A stretch of 64,000 bases of DNA, from NCBI GenBank assembly GCA_964036155.1, contig OZ038423.1, forward strand, positions 68,773,249 to 68,837,248, read 5' to 3'. The number at the start of each line of letters is the position of its first letter. Position 1 is the first letter of the stretch. Origin of the DNA: Diploscapter coronatus. Lineage: Eukaryota; Nematoda; Chromadorea; Rhabditida; Rhabditidae. Position numbers and translations under genes: made by a program. The notes below the pieces were generated by a model, which searched no databases, was not told where the DNA came from, and saw nothing but the letters and a program-made list of their open reading frames with translations. Shown here in pieces: positions 36,636-50,934 of the stretch.

Positions 36636-39600
36636 TCATATAAATCTAAATTGAATCATTAAAATCTGATGTATCGTAATATAAAATCGTGCCTTATTCG
36701 GAGTGACTGCAATCTCATACAGGTAGGAATTTTTGCTAAATTGCGCAATAATTTCCACCTTCCGAGTTTCGGGGATGAAGTTGCATATCTTTCCTGTGAG
36801 ATCCCCACGATGTATGACTAAATAATAGAAAATCCTTATTCATTCTTTTATATAACGTGAGTCATACGATAGAACAATTTCGGAGAGTCAGTAATTGTAG
36901 GAATATCAAATAATATCCTTGGCTTGGGTAGTTCAATATTAATTGGTCTTTTAATATCAAAGTTATTAAACCCGTTAGGCATTGGAATTTCTGCTCCGCT
37001 TTTTTCGAACTGAACATCGATTAATGGCAATGTTTTATTATTCTGAAAGTTTATAATTTGATTTAGTCAAATGCACAAAACATTCTACTATCTATACGAA
37101 CCTCTATCATATTAGCTACTATTGCTGCTCCATATGCGATTGCTTCCAAGGGGTCAATATTGCATCTCAACTTTTCTCTACCGAATTTATTCTCAATCAA
37201 TTGGTTTATCATTGGGATTTTCGCCGAGCCTCCTACAAGAATCTAAAAAAACAATAACTTGAGAATTTGGCATTTATCATTTGTTCCCATTGATTTCCCC
37301 TTTTCTACAAGAATTGTGTATACCGTAGAACTTGTATTAGAAACCCATAGACTCGTATCCTTTAACCCTCTAACAATCGGAAAATTTTAAAACGTTATAA
37401 ACCGACTCCTGAGCGTTATAGAAACTTGAAATCACAAGCAAACCAAAATTCTAAACACTCTGGAGAGCATTTTATTTTATACTATAAAACACTCCAGGAT
37501 AACCGGAGTTGAGTAGTAAGTAAATCTGGCATTTTAGGGAGTGAATTTCTATTACAGGTTTTACGATAATTTTACGATAAATACCATAATTCATTACCAC
37601 GTGATCAATTTGATTCACTGTCAAGTTTGTCATATTTAACACTTTATCCACATATTTAACAGCTTCTTCAAACAAATCTATACATAGTTCGTTAAACTTT
37701 TCTCGAGTCAGAGCAACTCTAATTTCATTATCGTCATCAATTTCCAACTGTAAATATGCAAATATCTCTCATGCGTGATAAATTATACTAACATAGACAT
37801 CATATGAATTGATGTTATGAGACAACGACTCCTTGGCTTGAATGCACACTTTACGCAATCGTTTCAATGTTCTAGGCTTTTTAAAAATGTCATAGTCTGA
37901 TGACGGTGATTTGTAAAGTTCCTCAATAAAGTATTCGATAATTCTATTATCGAAGTCTTGTCCTCCTAAAATTTTCACGAGCTATTTTCATCAGTCATTA
38001 TATAACTCGTATCACCTAAGTGAGGATTGCCTGATACAGCTTTAACTTCGAATTTACCATTTTTAATTTGAACAACACTGACATCAAGAGTGCCTATTGT
38101 AAATTAAATTGCTATCCTATATTTCAAACGAGATGATAACTCCCGAAAATGTTCAAATTATACATTTCCACAAAATCTCACCATTTTTCATGCTATTTTT
38201 TAGAATGAAGAAGCTTTAGAGAAAGTTTAATTTCGACAATTTTTGCGAGTTATCATCTCATTTGAAATGAAGGATAAGGTCCTTTTTCAATAATAAAAAC
38301 CTTACCTCCTCCGAAATCGAACGTCAGCAGCACTGAATCGCCCAACTTATTATGCTCATTGTAAGCAATTGCAGCTGCTGTAGGCTCATGGACCAGATAT
38401 TTCAGATCTAGACCGGCCATTTTAGCAGCATTCCGCGTAGCCGCTTCCTGGTCTCTATTGAATAATGCTGGTATCGTGACAACGGCGCCTGTGATCACGT
38501 CGGTGGTTGAGTATCTCTATATTTCTTGATAATCGGTGTTCAAGTAAAGTTTTTTAGAAGTGTCAATTTTATTCCGAAACTTGGATGATATGTATGTATT
38601 AGGTTGTCCGGAAAGTCCTGTCCGATGGTTTTCAAAAATTTATATTTATATATCAAAGCGGTTCTATGGCAAATGGTTATTATAATGTCGTAGAGGTATC
38701 ATGACACTTGAAATAAAAAAGGTCTATAAGGTGTCATTATCTATTCTGAGCATAGGAATTCACTCCGATTCTCTCTAATGGGTCAACATCGGGTTCAACA
38801 TTTTCCAGTTTTTCCTCCTCCGTCCGCACCGAAAGGAGTTTCTGAAAAATCCAGTGATTGGAGATGAGAGCTAGATCCTCTATGAGAACAATACACGCAC
38901 TGCCTCTTGGATTGCATGTGGATCAGAGCCGCCAACGGTGGCGAAGCCAGACCTGCACCCTCGCAAGGTTCTCCTCTGCTACTGGTGGGATTCAGAAGGG
39001 ATACTATACTCCGAATTACTGCCACGGTCACGGCCTCCACCTACACTCATCAGCTCGAAAATTTGGTCAAAATCAGTCGAGAAAATCGGTCTGGACGTGT
39101 GAATGTCCATCTATTTCATATCAACGCTCGGCCTCATTTAGCAAAGAAGACCCAGAACGAACTAGAAACGCTTGGTTGGGAAACGGTATCCTACTCATCT
39201 TATTCCCCTGATCTCGCTCCTTCTAATTATCACCTTTTTCGCAATCTAAAAAAATTCTTGGCTGAAAAATTTTTCAACAATTATGATGCTCTAAAAAATG
39301 GGATCTCTAACTTTTTTGGCCTGCAGCCCTCCAATTTCTGGGCAAAGGACATCAATGATCTCCTCATTTGTTGGGCTTCTATTGTAGATAATAGTGGTAA
39401 CTATATCATTGATTAAAGTTAGGTTTCGATAAAGAAATAAAATAATTGAACAAGTGTGTTAATATCGGACAGGACTTTCCGGACAACCGATAATAAATTA
39501 TCATCATCGAGAATATCCATATTAATTTATTTCAGAATATATACTCACCAATGCAGTTTTTTTCAGGTATTCTAAGATTTTCGATGAAACGAATACAGGC

Positions 39601-40379
39601 TCAATAAAGGTTTCGTTGCTTTTGCCCTTATTTAGGACATATCCTGCGCAATTCTGTAATGCACATCAATTGATAAATAAGCAAAAATGATCCAACATTC
39701 CGTGCATCAACATCAAAAGTCCACAGGTGTTTATGTTTAGCTACGGGAACGTCTTCCAAATCGCTCCAACCGATTAGTCGTTTTGAATCTTCAAACCAAT
39801 TAAGAAGCGATAACATACATGTGTTGGGATTGATACAGCTCCTAGAAAAAGGCACCGGTTTTTTTTTTTTTTTTTTTTATTTTTTCCATGCTATTTCTCC
39901 AAAAACCGGTATCCTTTTCTAGGAGCCGATTGATACCATATAGGAGGTTAGTAATGTCTGTATTACTATCCAAAGCAGCTTTTCCAACCAAAGTCTCAGA
40001 CTCACAAATGGCAACTATCGATGGGACGATTGTCTTGCCTAAGATTAATTAGTTTGTAATAGATTTTAATTGACGAGTTCTTTATCTAAGAGGAAATAAA
40101 CATTATTACAAATTTTGTAATAGAATGATACAATACAAAGCCACTATGTATCAAGAAGATGTTTCTATCGACTTGTTGGTCAATAATCGTTAATTATTTG
40201 CAACATCCATATGATAATCTATTATGAAGCATCAATAATATTTTAAATAATGAATTAATTTCTGAAAGTGAAATGTTATTATAATTACCATGATCATCGT
40301 GAATAGCGTGCGGTTTATCATTTTCAATCACAGCCACACACGAGTTAGTAGTTCCGAGGTCAATACCAATATATACCAT
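36636..40379 (-). CDS. Divergent HSP70-like protein 1
   Basis: Cytosolic HSP70-type ATPase domain (about 383 residues, the full length of an HSP70 NBD) with a shrunken substrate-binding part; about 500 residues in total. Start [20 protein letters not shown] (phosphate-1). Then VPSIVAICESETLVGKAA, DSKRLIGW (catalytic Lys), [34 protein letters not shown] (catalytic Glu), LTFDFGGGTLDVSVV (phosphate-2), GGQDFDNRIIEYF, HVVMILVGGSAKIPMINQL (adenosine motif) and DPLEAIAYGAAIVAN. All nucleotide-handling residues are present, so ATPase activity is plausible. After a 58-residue Pro-rich linker, GKICNFIPETRKVEIIAQFS and SYLYEIAVTPNK resemble a fragment of the SBD-beta; there is no lid and no EEVD. Introns hold a dead mariner and a foldback MITE. 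Confidence 0.8.
38602..39488 (+). mobile_element. Internally deleted, dead mariner element
   Basis: 887 bp with perfect 25-bp terminal inverted repeats (GGTTGTCCGGAAAGTCCTGT...), a flanking TA on the left and a mutated flank on the right. The plus-strand frame at 38907-39416 encodes the C-terminal part of a mariner transposase (INARPHLAKKTQNELETLGW, YSPDLAPSNYHLFRNLKKFL). The catalytic aspartates expected in HDNARPH and APSDYH are replaced by Ile and Asn, and the N-terminal DNA-binding half is missing. It sits in an intron of the antisense HSP70-like gene. Confidence 0.88.
39837..39927. repeat. Small foldback MITE at a 5' splice site
   Basis: 91 bp, with ends AGCTCCTAGAAAAAGG and (reverse complement) GGCTCCTAGAAAAGG, and an ACCGGTTTTT stem around a T-rich loop. 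Perfect 9-bp target duplication GATTGATAC at 39828-39836 and 39928-39936. On the coding (minus) strand the duplicated sequence is GTATCAATC, which contains the intron's donor. Confidence 0.85.
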
Positions 40380-40964
40380 TTTTGTGCAAAAATCTCATCG
40401 GAAATCGACTATGATTTATCGAACCTTGACTTTAATTAATGTTCCTCATCAAGTCGAATGCCAATTGATTAGTTGGCGAAGAATAAAATCAATTGCTCCA
40501 TAACCATTTCTATTGTTTATAAAGTGCACTGATAAAATGTCTTAAAACTACACTTAACGGAATGATAAGAAACCTAGGAAAAATATAATCGATATTTAGT
40601 GAAGTATATTCAAGAGTGAATGTCAGTAAAAACCAAAGTCGGTATAAACAGTATTTCTTAAATATTATATATATCGAATATTTTTTCTTTGAAAAACTAG
40701 TATTTATTTTTTAAATCGATATAATTCTACAAACTGCTTCATGCATGACCGAAATAAAAGATATCAATATCAGATATCAAAATGATTGTTTAGCGTTAAC
40801 TAACTACTCATAATTATTATCAATCACCAGTTTGTTTTCATATATACACGACAATTAATTAACAATATGTACACATTATGGAAGAATATTCAACTAAAAT
40901 TACGTATATTCAATTTATGAGAATTATATACAAACAAATACAAATATCGAGGTAAATTTGTGCC
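40380..40964. other. Spacer between pair 1 and pair 2
   Basis: AT-rich, no reading frame of interest. Probable promoter of HSP70-like 1 and 3' end of kelch 2. No clear heat-shock element array was recognised by eye. Confidence 0.4.
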
Positions 40965-42243
40965 TTAGCAGCAAAGACAACATATTCTGCTAAATAGACT
41001 ACGTGGTGGTTTTCCAATTGTTCCGATTACACTCCATTCATTGGATTTCGGATCGTATACTTCTATGAGTTGACAAATTTTTGACCAATTCTTTTCTTGG
41101 TATCTAAAATATAATTTTATAAAAGTTCTAAACAATAGGCTATCCTTCATTTAAAAAAGAAGATCTCATAAAAATCTCAAAATTAAAATTTCTTCATTTT
41201 CCATCATATTTTCCGAAAGTTTAATCTATTTTTCATGTCTCATTTTTCTCGACGAGAGAGCTTGAAAAATTAGAATTTAGAGAATTTCAAACTTTGAGAT
41301 TTTTTCGAGCTATCTTCTCGTTTGAAACGGAGGACATCAATGAAATTTTCTAACCCCCCGAATGCATAAAGTTTTCCATTTGCCGCTACGAGAGAATGGC
41401 CGTATCGCGCAATTTTCATATTGGCAATGTACCATGTCGGAGTGCCTGCTGGCGCGTTGGGGTCAAAACATTCGCATGAATTCATTATGTCATCTTCCCT
41501 AGAAAAGAATACAGTTAGTACGATTCACTTATACATTTTGTCTAACAGATAAAATCCCCCTGAAATATAAATTCGCCCATCAAGGTATGCAACACCACAA
41601 TTCATGCGGTTTTCCCGAGTCCGTCCGACCTCTTTCCATTCTCTCTTATTGTCAGAAAGCCGATATATCTTCCTATCGTTATTTCTATTTTCAGAATTTA
41701 ACTGTAAGTAGCTAATTGCTGAAATGGAATAATTCATTAAATTGGTTTTAAAGGCTTTTCCACGAACCGTATAAATGTCTTTCATAAACTATACTCGCTA
41801 CAAAACTGGTAATTATCGGGAAATCAGGTCCATTTACCCACTCGCCATTTTTCAGAACCTGAACATTATTTAATTAATTCTAATCAATTAAAAATTATTA
41901 CATTTACACTCTTAGTGAACCCATACTCAAATGTCCAGCCACCAATATAATATAATAAACCATCAAAATAAGCAATTGCTGCGCCTTCACGCCATTGTGG
42001 AGGACTAGGACCTAATTTAATCATTTTGATATTATTACTTTTATCGATAAACTTTCTACAAAATAATGGTGTAATGTATTTTTAGCATGCGAAAATAAGA
42101 ATACTCGAAGAAAAATTTTCATTGACTTAAAGAAAAACACGTTAGTTATCTGGTTTTCGAATATAAAATACATGGATATGGTAATTAAATTATTTATGAA
42201 ATATCTATGATAAACATTCATTGTACACGAAATACTGTCGCAT
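40965..42243 (-). CDS. Kelch-repeat protein 2 (downstream partner of HSP70-like 2)
   Basis: Paralogue of the kelch gene at 35628-36627, with the same exon layout. The proposed start MRQYFV (42241-42243) splices in phase to KFIDKSNNIKMIKLGPSPPQ. Blades: WREGAAIAYFDGLLYYIGGW; GEWVNGPDFPIITSFVAS; REWKEVGRTRENRMNCGVAY then GRIYISGGF; CECFDPNAPAG...ARYGHSLVAANGKLYAFGG; IEVYDPKSNEWSVIG. It ends SRICCLCC-stop, a cysteine-rich tail absent from kelch 1. The ATG is 48 nt downstream of the HSP70-like 2 stop. The first exon is the least certain part. Confidence 0.7.
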
Positions 42244-42291
42244 TTGTAACTAGCCGTTAAAATAATATATGTAATATATAGATAAATGTGA

Positions 42292-46272
<3,981 letters not shown>

Positions 46273-46610
46273 TTACTTGTTCAAGTTAAAAAAATATATA
46301 TATTTACAACAACAAAGCATTTAGTATAAAGAATTAGGACTCTTATCTTCGTTTATTGGAGAGGAGCATTAGCAAAAATTGATAGATAAAAGTCAATTAA
46401 AGATTTCAAAGAGGACTAGTTGACTGATAAGACATGTTCGCACAATAATTCTAGTGAAAGGTTGATAATTATAAAAGTCGATATTTATTTAATAGTAAAT
46501 TGCTATATAAAAGGCGTCAGTTTCGGACTCATTAAAATTTCTTGATAATTCATAAATATCATACATTTTCAATTGAAGTTCTCTCCAATGGGAGTCTGAT
46601 ATCGAATTTT

Positions 46611-49600
46611 CAGATTCCTACAACCCGTACAATGAGAAGGAAACACGAACATAGTGAGATGATCATTATCTATGTAGGAGGAGCAAAACGTTTCCCAGCA
46701 AACGAGAAACGCTCCGTTTTCTATTCACTTGTTCTTCTTCGTCAACAATGGAGTTTTCGTTTGGCCTACGGTCTCTTCAGAACTTCCGCTACGAGAGTTG
46801 GCACTCTTCACACAGAACAACCCCAGCAGTTTTCGGATAATAAATCTGATCACGAGAAATGAGATCGTCAGAATAGTGAGAAGAACAAGGGTGAGGAATG
46901 CAAAAACGTCCACGAGATAGTACTGAAGGAAATTGAGCTGCGTGCCGTAGTGATCGAGTTGTCTGAAAGGCGAATTTCCGTGTTATTGTTGTTTAAACAG
47001 GATTACGTTAGTGGTCCGTATCGTGCGAGGAACTCCATGTTGCGAACGAATTTCTCCTTCGGTTGGAATGGCTGATCACGAAGTTGAGCGGCAACCAGCT
47101 TGGCTTTCGAGGAGATTCTGAAAACGCGCATGTTTCATTCGTTTTGTAAGTCTTGGCCATACTTGTCATTGCTGATCAATCCTCTAATGAGCTTCTCAAT
47201 CTCATCAGCGCTTTTCAGATGTTCCTTTCTCAATTGAATACCCGTTCCGAGTCGATCGATGAGGGCTGCGTTGCGGAACTGAAGTTATTCTTGTTTAGCT
47301 TGAAGTGAAGCGGGTTGTAAGCAACAGATAAATTGTGGGACATTACACCATATCGTAGATACCGTTTGATTACCATACCTGATCGCCCATGAGAGGGATG
47401 ACAATTAATGGGGTGCCCGCATGCGTTGCTTCCATTATCGAACCCGCACCTCCATGAGACATGAATGCTCTGAGACGACCGTCCTCTGCAGAGTAATCAT
47501 TATTCATTTGCTACACTCAGACGGACATCCGCAACGCGTCCTACAGTTTGTGATATTTTATGGAAACTGCACTATTTTACGTTGTGTTGCGGACATATCA
47601 AAGAGCAGCCATTTCAAGATAAACTCTAGGACACATTGAATACCCAAAGAAGCAGGATTCATCACGTACTGAGCAATTGTCTCTGTGGCATCCACGTCGT
47701 CTCCACGATGTTGTCCACGTCAGTGCTCAATTTGTGCGAAGGCTCCTCGTACTTCCAGATGAACGTCACCTACACCAGACAAAATTAATTTCAATCATTT
47801 ATCTTTCATTTACTATTGCGTGAAAATCGCTCATTCTCTCTACAAATACCTTATATGAAATATAGTGAAAACAATCAAATAAGTAAAACCTCCGGAATTC
47901 TCCTGAACGCCTCCTTCATCGCAGTCTTCCACTGTTGTGGCATGTCGGCCGATCGTGCGCCCGAGCCGAATGAGAGTAGAATCGAGTACTTGCGGAGATT
48001 GAGAATGTCGTTCCATTCCTGAAACGTTGACCTTTATTTCGGACCGAGATTAGGGATTCCAAAAATGACTCACCTTTGATAGCGTTTGATTGCCGCCTTG
48101 CACTGTGATGCCTCCAACTGAAATGACCTGCAAAGGATATGGTAAAGTCACTGAACAGTCCAAACGAACTCGCAAAAGCGGAACTACGAATAATGCTCGT
48201 TTTCGCCTTTCACCTTCTCTCGTTCTCACATTTCGTGAGAACAAAATCTCAGCCCTTTTAAGATGGACTGCAGAGGTGATGTATGTGGTCAAGATACGGG
48301 TAGAGCAATGAAATAGAGTACGGTACCTTGTGTGTGATAACAGTGGGAAAGTCGGCGAGGGGATTGGTGTTGACCACGTAGAGAGAAGCTTTTACGATAT
48401 CATTCTGCATTTTTAGTCTTTAGAGTGCTCAGTGGAATGTTCCTCACCACTTCAAATCCCGGGACAAGTTCATTGAAGACTGGATTAGCTTTCGCCTGTA
48501 TCTTTATGAAAATAAGGTAGAGAAGACCATGGCTGACAGTGTTCTGAAGACGTTGCCAGAAGGTCATGCGATCACCGAATTGAGTCATTGAACCTGGAAA
48601 AGACAATTTGTTGGAAAGAATTCAAATCTCGTGATAAAAGGGACATACCAGGAATGTAACTGGGCAGATGAGGAGCCCCATGTACCTGAAACGCTCCAGT
48701 AAGTGTTGCAATCGACATGGCGACAGCGAGGCGTTCGATGCCGAGCAGATGGAATATGGCTGAAATGAGTTGATCGATATTTGAAAAATATAAGCATGTT
48801 AACCGAATCCACACGTGTCCACAGGCTCACTGAAAGCAGCATCGAACTTGTCCTTTCGCAGAGTGTCGAGAAGTTTTGTGTCGCGTAGAGTATCTAAAAA
48901 TAAAGTTTTTCAGAGTAATCAAAATAAAATGATCTCACAATTGCACTGTTTCACAATAGCGTCGTTGAGACTGTTGAAGATCTGAAATTACACGATCTCA
49001 ACTTTGAAGGATGGCTCATTTACATTTATATACATGAGTAGAGAAAAGCGGAGTGAAATCACTATTCTATTTGATGTTCAACTATGCTTTGACATAAGAA
49101 AAACCCAAGTGAAATAGAAGATAAAGTGAGCAAACCTCAAAAAAGTCGAGATCGCTTCCATAAGACCAGAAGAGCCTGATAGCCTTTTCGTAATTTCTCC
49201 GCGCGATTTCAGACGCTTCATCACTCTGCTGTGACACGAGCACCTTAACAACAATAATACTATGAAGATATAAAGAGGGCGGAGACAGACCTTTGCTTTT
49301 GAATTTGGCACTCGAATGTGCTCGTCTAATGGAGAAGTGACCATAACCTGAAGAGAATATATTGTGTCAAAAAGTTTTCTTTTCACACAACTCGTTTCAC
49401 TCATTTTTCTCTGTGCCCTATCTCACTACACAATCTTTCTGAAAGATGCTGAAATGGGCACATAAAATTTGTTGAAATTTGTGCGAGATCAGTGGAAAAG
49501 CAAGGGTAGAAATAATTACCTTTACTTGCTACCACATCCATTAAAAATAGAACATCTTTATTTACTCTGGAAAGTGGGAGAACACGGGTTTTCGAAAAGG

Positions 49601-49975
49601 TTGAAAACTCACAACTTCGTGTCCGGCCTCGATCAGCGTGTCACATAGCGCGTTGACAAAAGTGAAATGACTGGTGCCTATCCGAGGATTGTAAGCGAGG
49701 AATCGAAGAGCTGAAGAGAAAGGGAGGAAGAGAAGGAGAAGAAGAGAACACGGCCACATGTTCATCTGAAAAGAAAGCGATCGAATTGAGTTATCATTTG
49801 TAAACTGTCCAGAATACAATAAAAACGCCCAGTTTTAGAGTGAAACAACTAGACATAATGAGTGCGACAATGGAAATTTACGCGGGGAGAGGGTTTTAAA
49901 TGTTGACAGGAAAGCAGAAAATAGAAAATAAATGCACCGCGAGAGTGAGAGATAACAGGGAGGAGAGAGGTGAGT
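46611..49975. repeat. Duplicated UGT block, copy B
   Basis: Counterpart of 30787-34731. The 3' kilobase (46615-48060) is almost base-for-base identical to copy A, while exons around 48300-48760 differ clearly. It lacks the hAT-like MITE. Confidence 0.9.
46725..49765 (-). CDS. UDP-glucuronosyltransferase, copy B
   Basis: Same exon plan, signal peptide, UGT signature, membrane anchor and KKNK ER-retrieval end as copy A, with the start behind TTTTCAG. It differs from copy A mostly in the acceptor-binding half: RLAVAMSIATLTGAFQVHGA versus RFAITMSITTIDGGFEVHGA, LLYLIFIKIQAKANPV versus LLYFVLAQSQAKVNPV, and YVVNTNPLADFPTVI versus YFVNNNPLTNFPAVI. The tail is shorter by one SSEETVGA-like repeat. 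No disabling change seen, so probably functional with altered substrate range. Confidence 0.9.
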
Positions 49976-50934
49976 ATGATGGATGGCAGGCAGGTGGAGA
50001 AAGAGAGAAGAAGAGATAGTGTTAGCTTAGAGCGAAGAGTAGAAATTAAAAACGTGCAGACGCGTGTTGAACTATGCGTGCATCTGATTGTCCGAGTATT
50101 TAGTTGGTTTATTTTTAACTTCAATTCTCTAAGACGGTTAAAAATTGAATTCTGACAATTTAATAATATCAATTTTCTGAGAAGCAGGCCCATGAAAAAT
50201 GTTGTGCTCGCCGAATGGTGCCTGTCAGTCACAAGTTATTGACAATTATTTATTGTCTAGCACACCAAGGGAATTAGACAATTTAGGAGAGTTGGTAGAC
50301 AGGAATTAGGGTCGACCGTCCTAGAGGAAGACAGGAAGGTAGACACTACTAGGAGGGAATGGTCAATCAATAATTCGTCAATGGTCAGAGAATAGGGATC
50401 AATACCAAAGAAGAGGGAGAAGAGCTGTAGAGGGAATGGGCAGTGTCGCTAGGCGGCACTGGCAGGAAGGGAGAGTGGGTGTAGGGAGAAATGGGTGAAT
50501 GGAATAGAGTGAGCCCCTAACACCTATCAGTTTGGAATGATAAAAACCCATAGAAACTTAGAATATTCCAGAAACACAGAGAAATTCAAACAAACGTCCT
50601 TGCAAGGCCGTTCTCCCTTTGAAATAGCCTTTGCTCTGTTGAGTGTAAAGGCAGGACACGGTTTTATCCTTACGAAAATCGCCAAGCAAGAAGAGATTTT
50701 CGGATCGTCATCTTCAAAAATTCATATCTTTGGTTACATTGGTCCGTTTTTTATGCGATTTTTTTTTTGCTATAATCCTGTCTAGCCCTACAGATTCCTA
50801 GAAAAATAATTCCATGACTTGATCTTCACAACGGGAACTTCACTTGTGCTTTTAATTATAACACTTATTTCATAATTAATAGCATTTATTTATCAGAAAA
50901 ATATATTATGCTACACATTAAGTTGCGATTTTTA
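49976..50934. other. Intergenic, purine-rich
   Basis: The G/A-rich stretch 50270-50500 contrasts with the AT-rich surroundings. I see no gene or named element. Confidence 0.4.

Noticed and set aside
38795..39040. Minus-strand open frame of 81 residues
   Set aside because: It lies inside the mariner element opposite the transposase remnant; no independent evidence.
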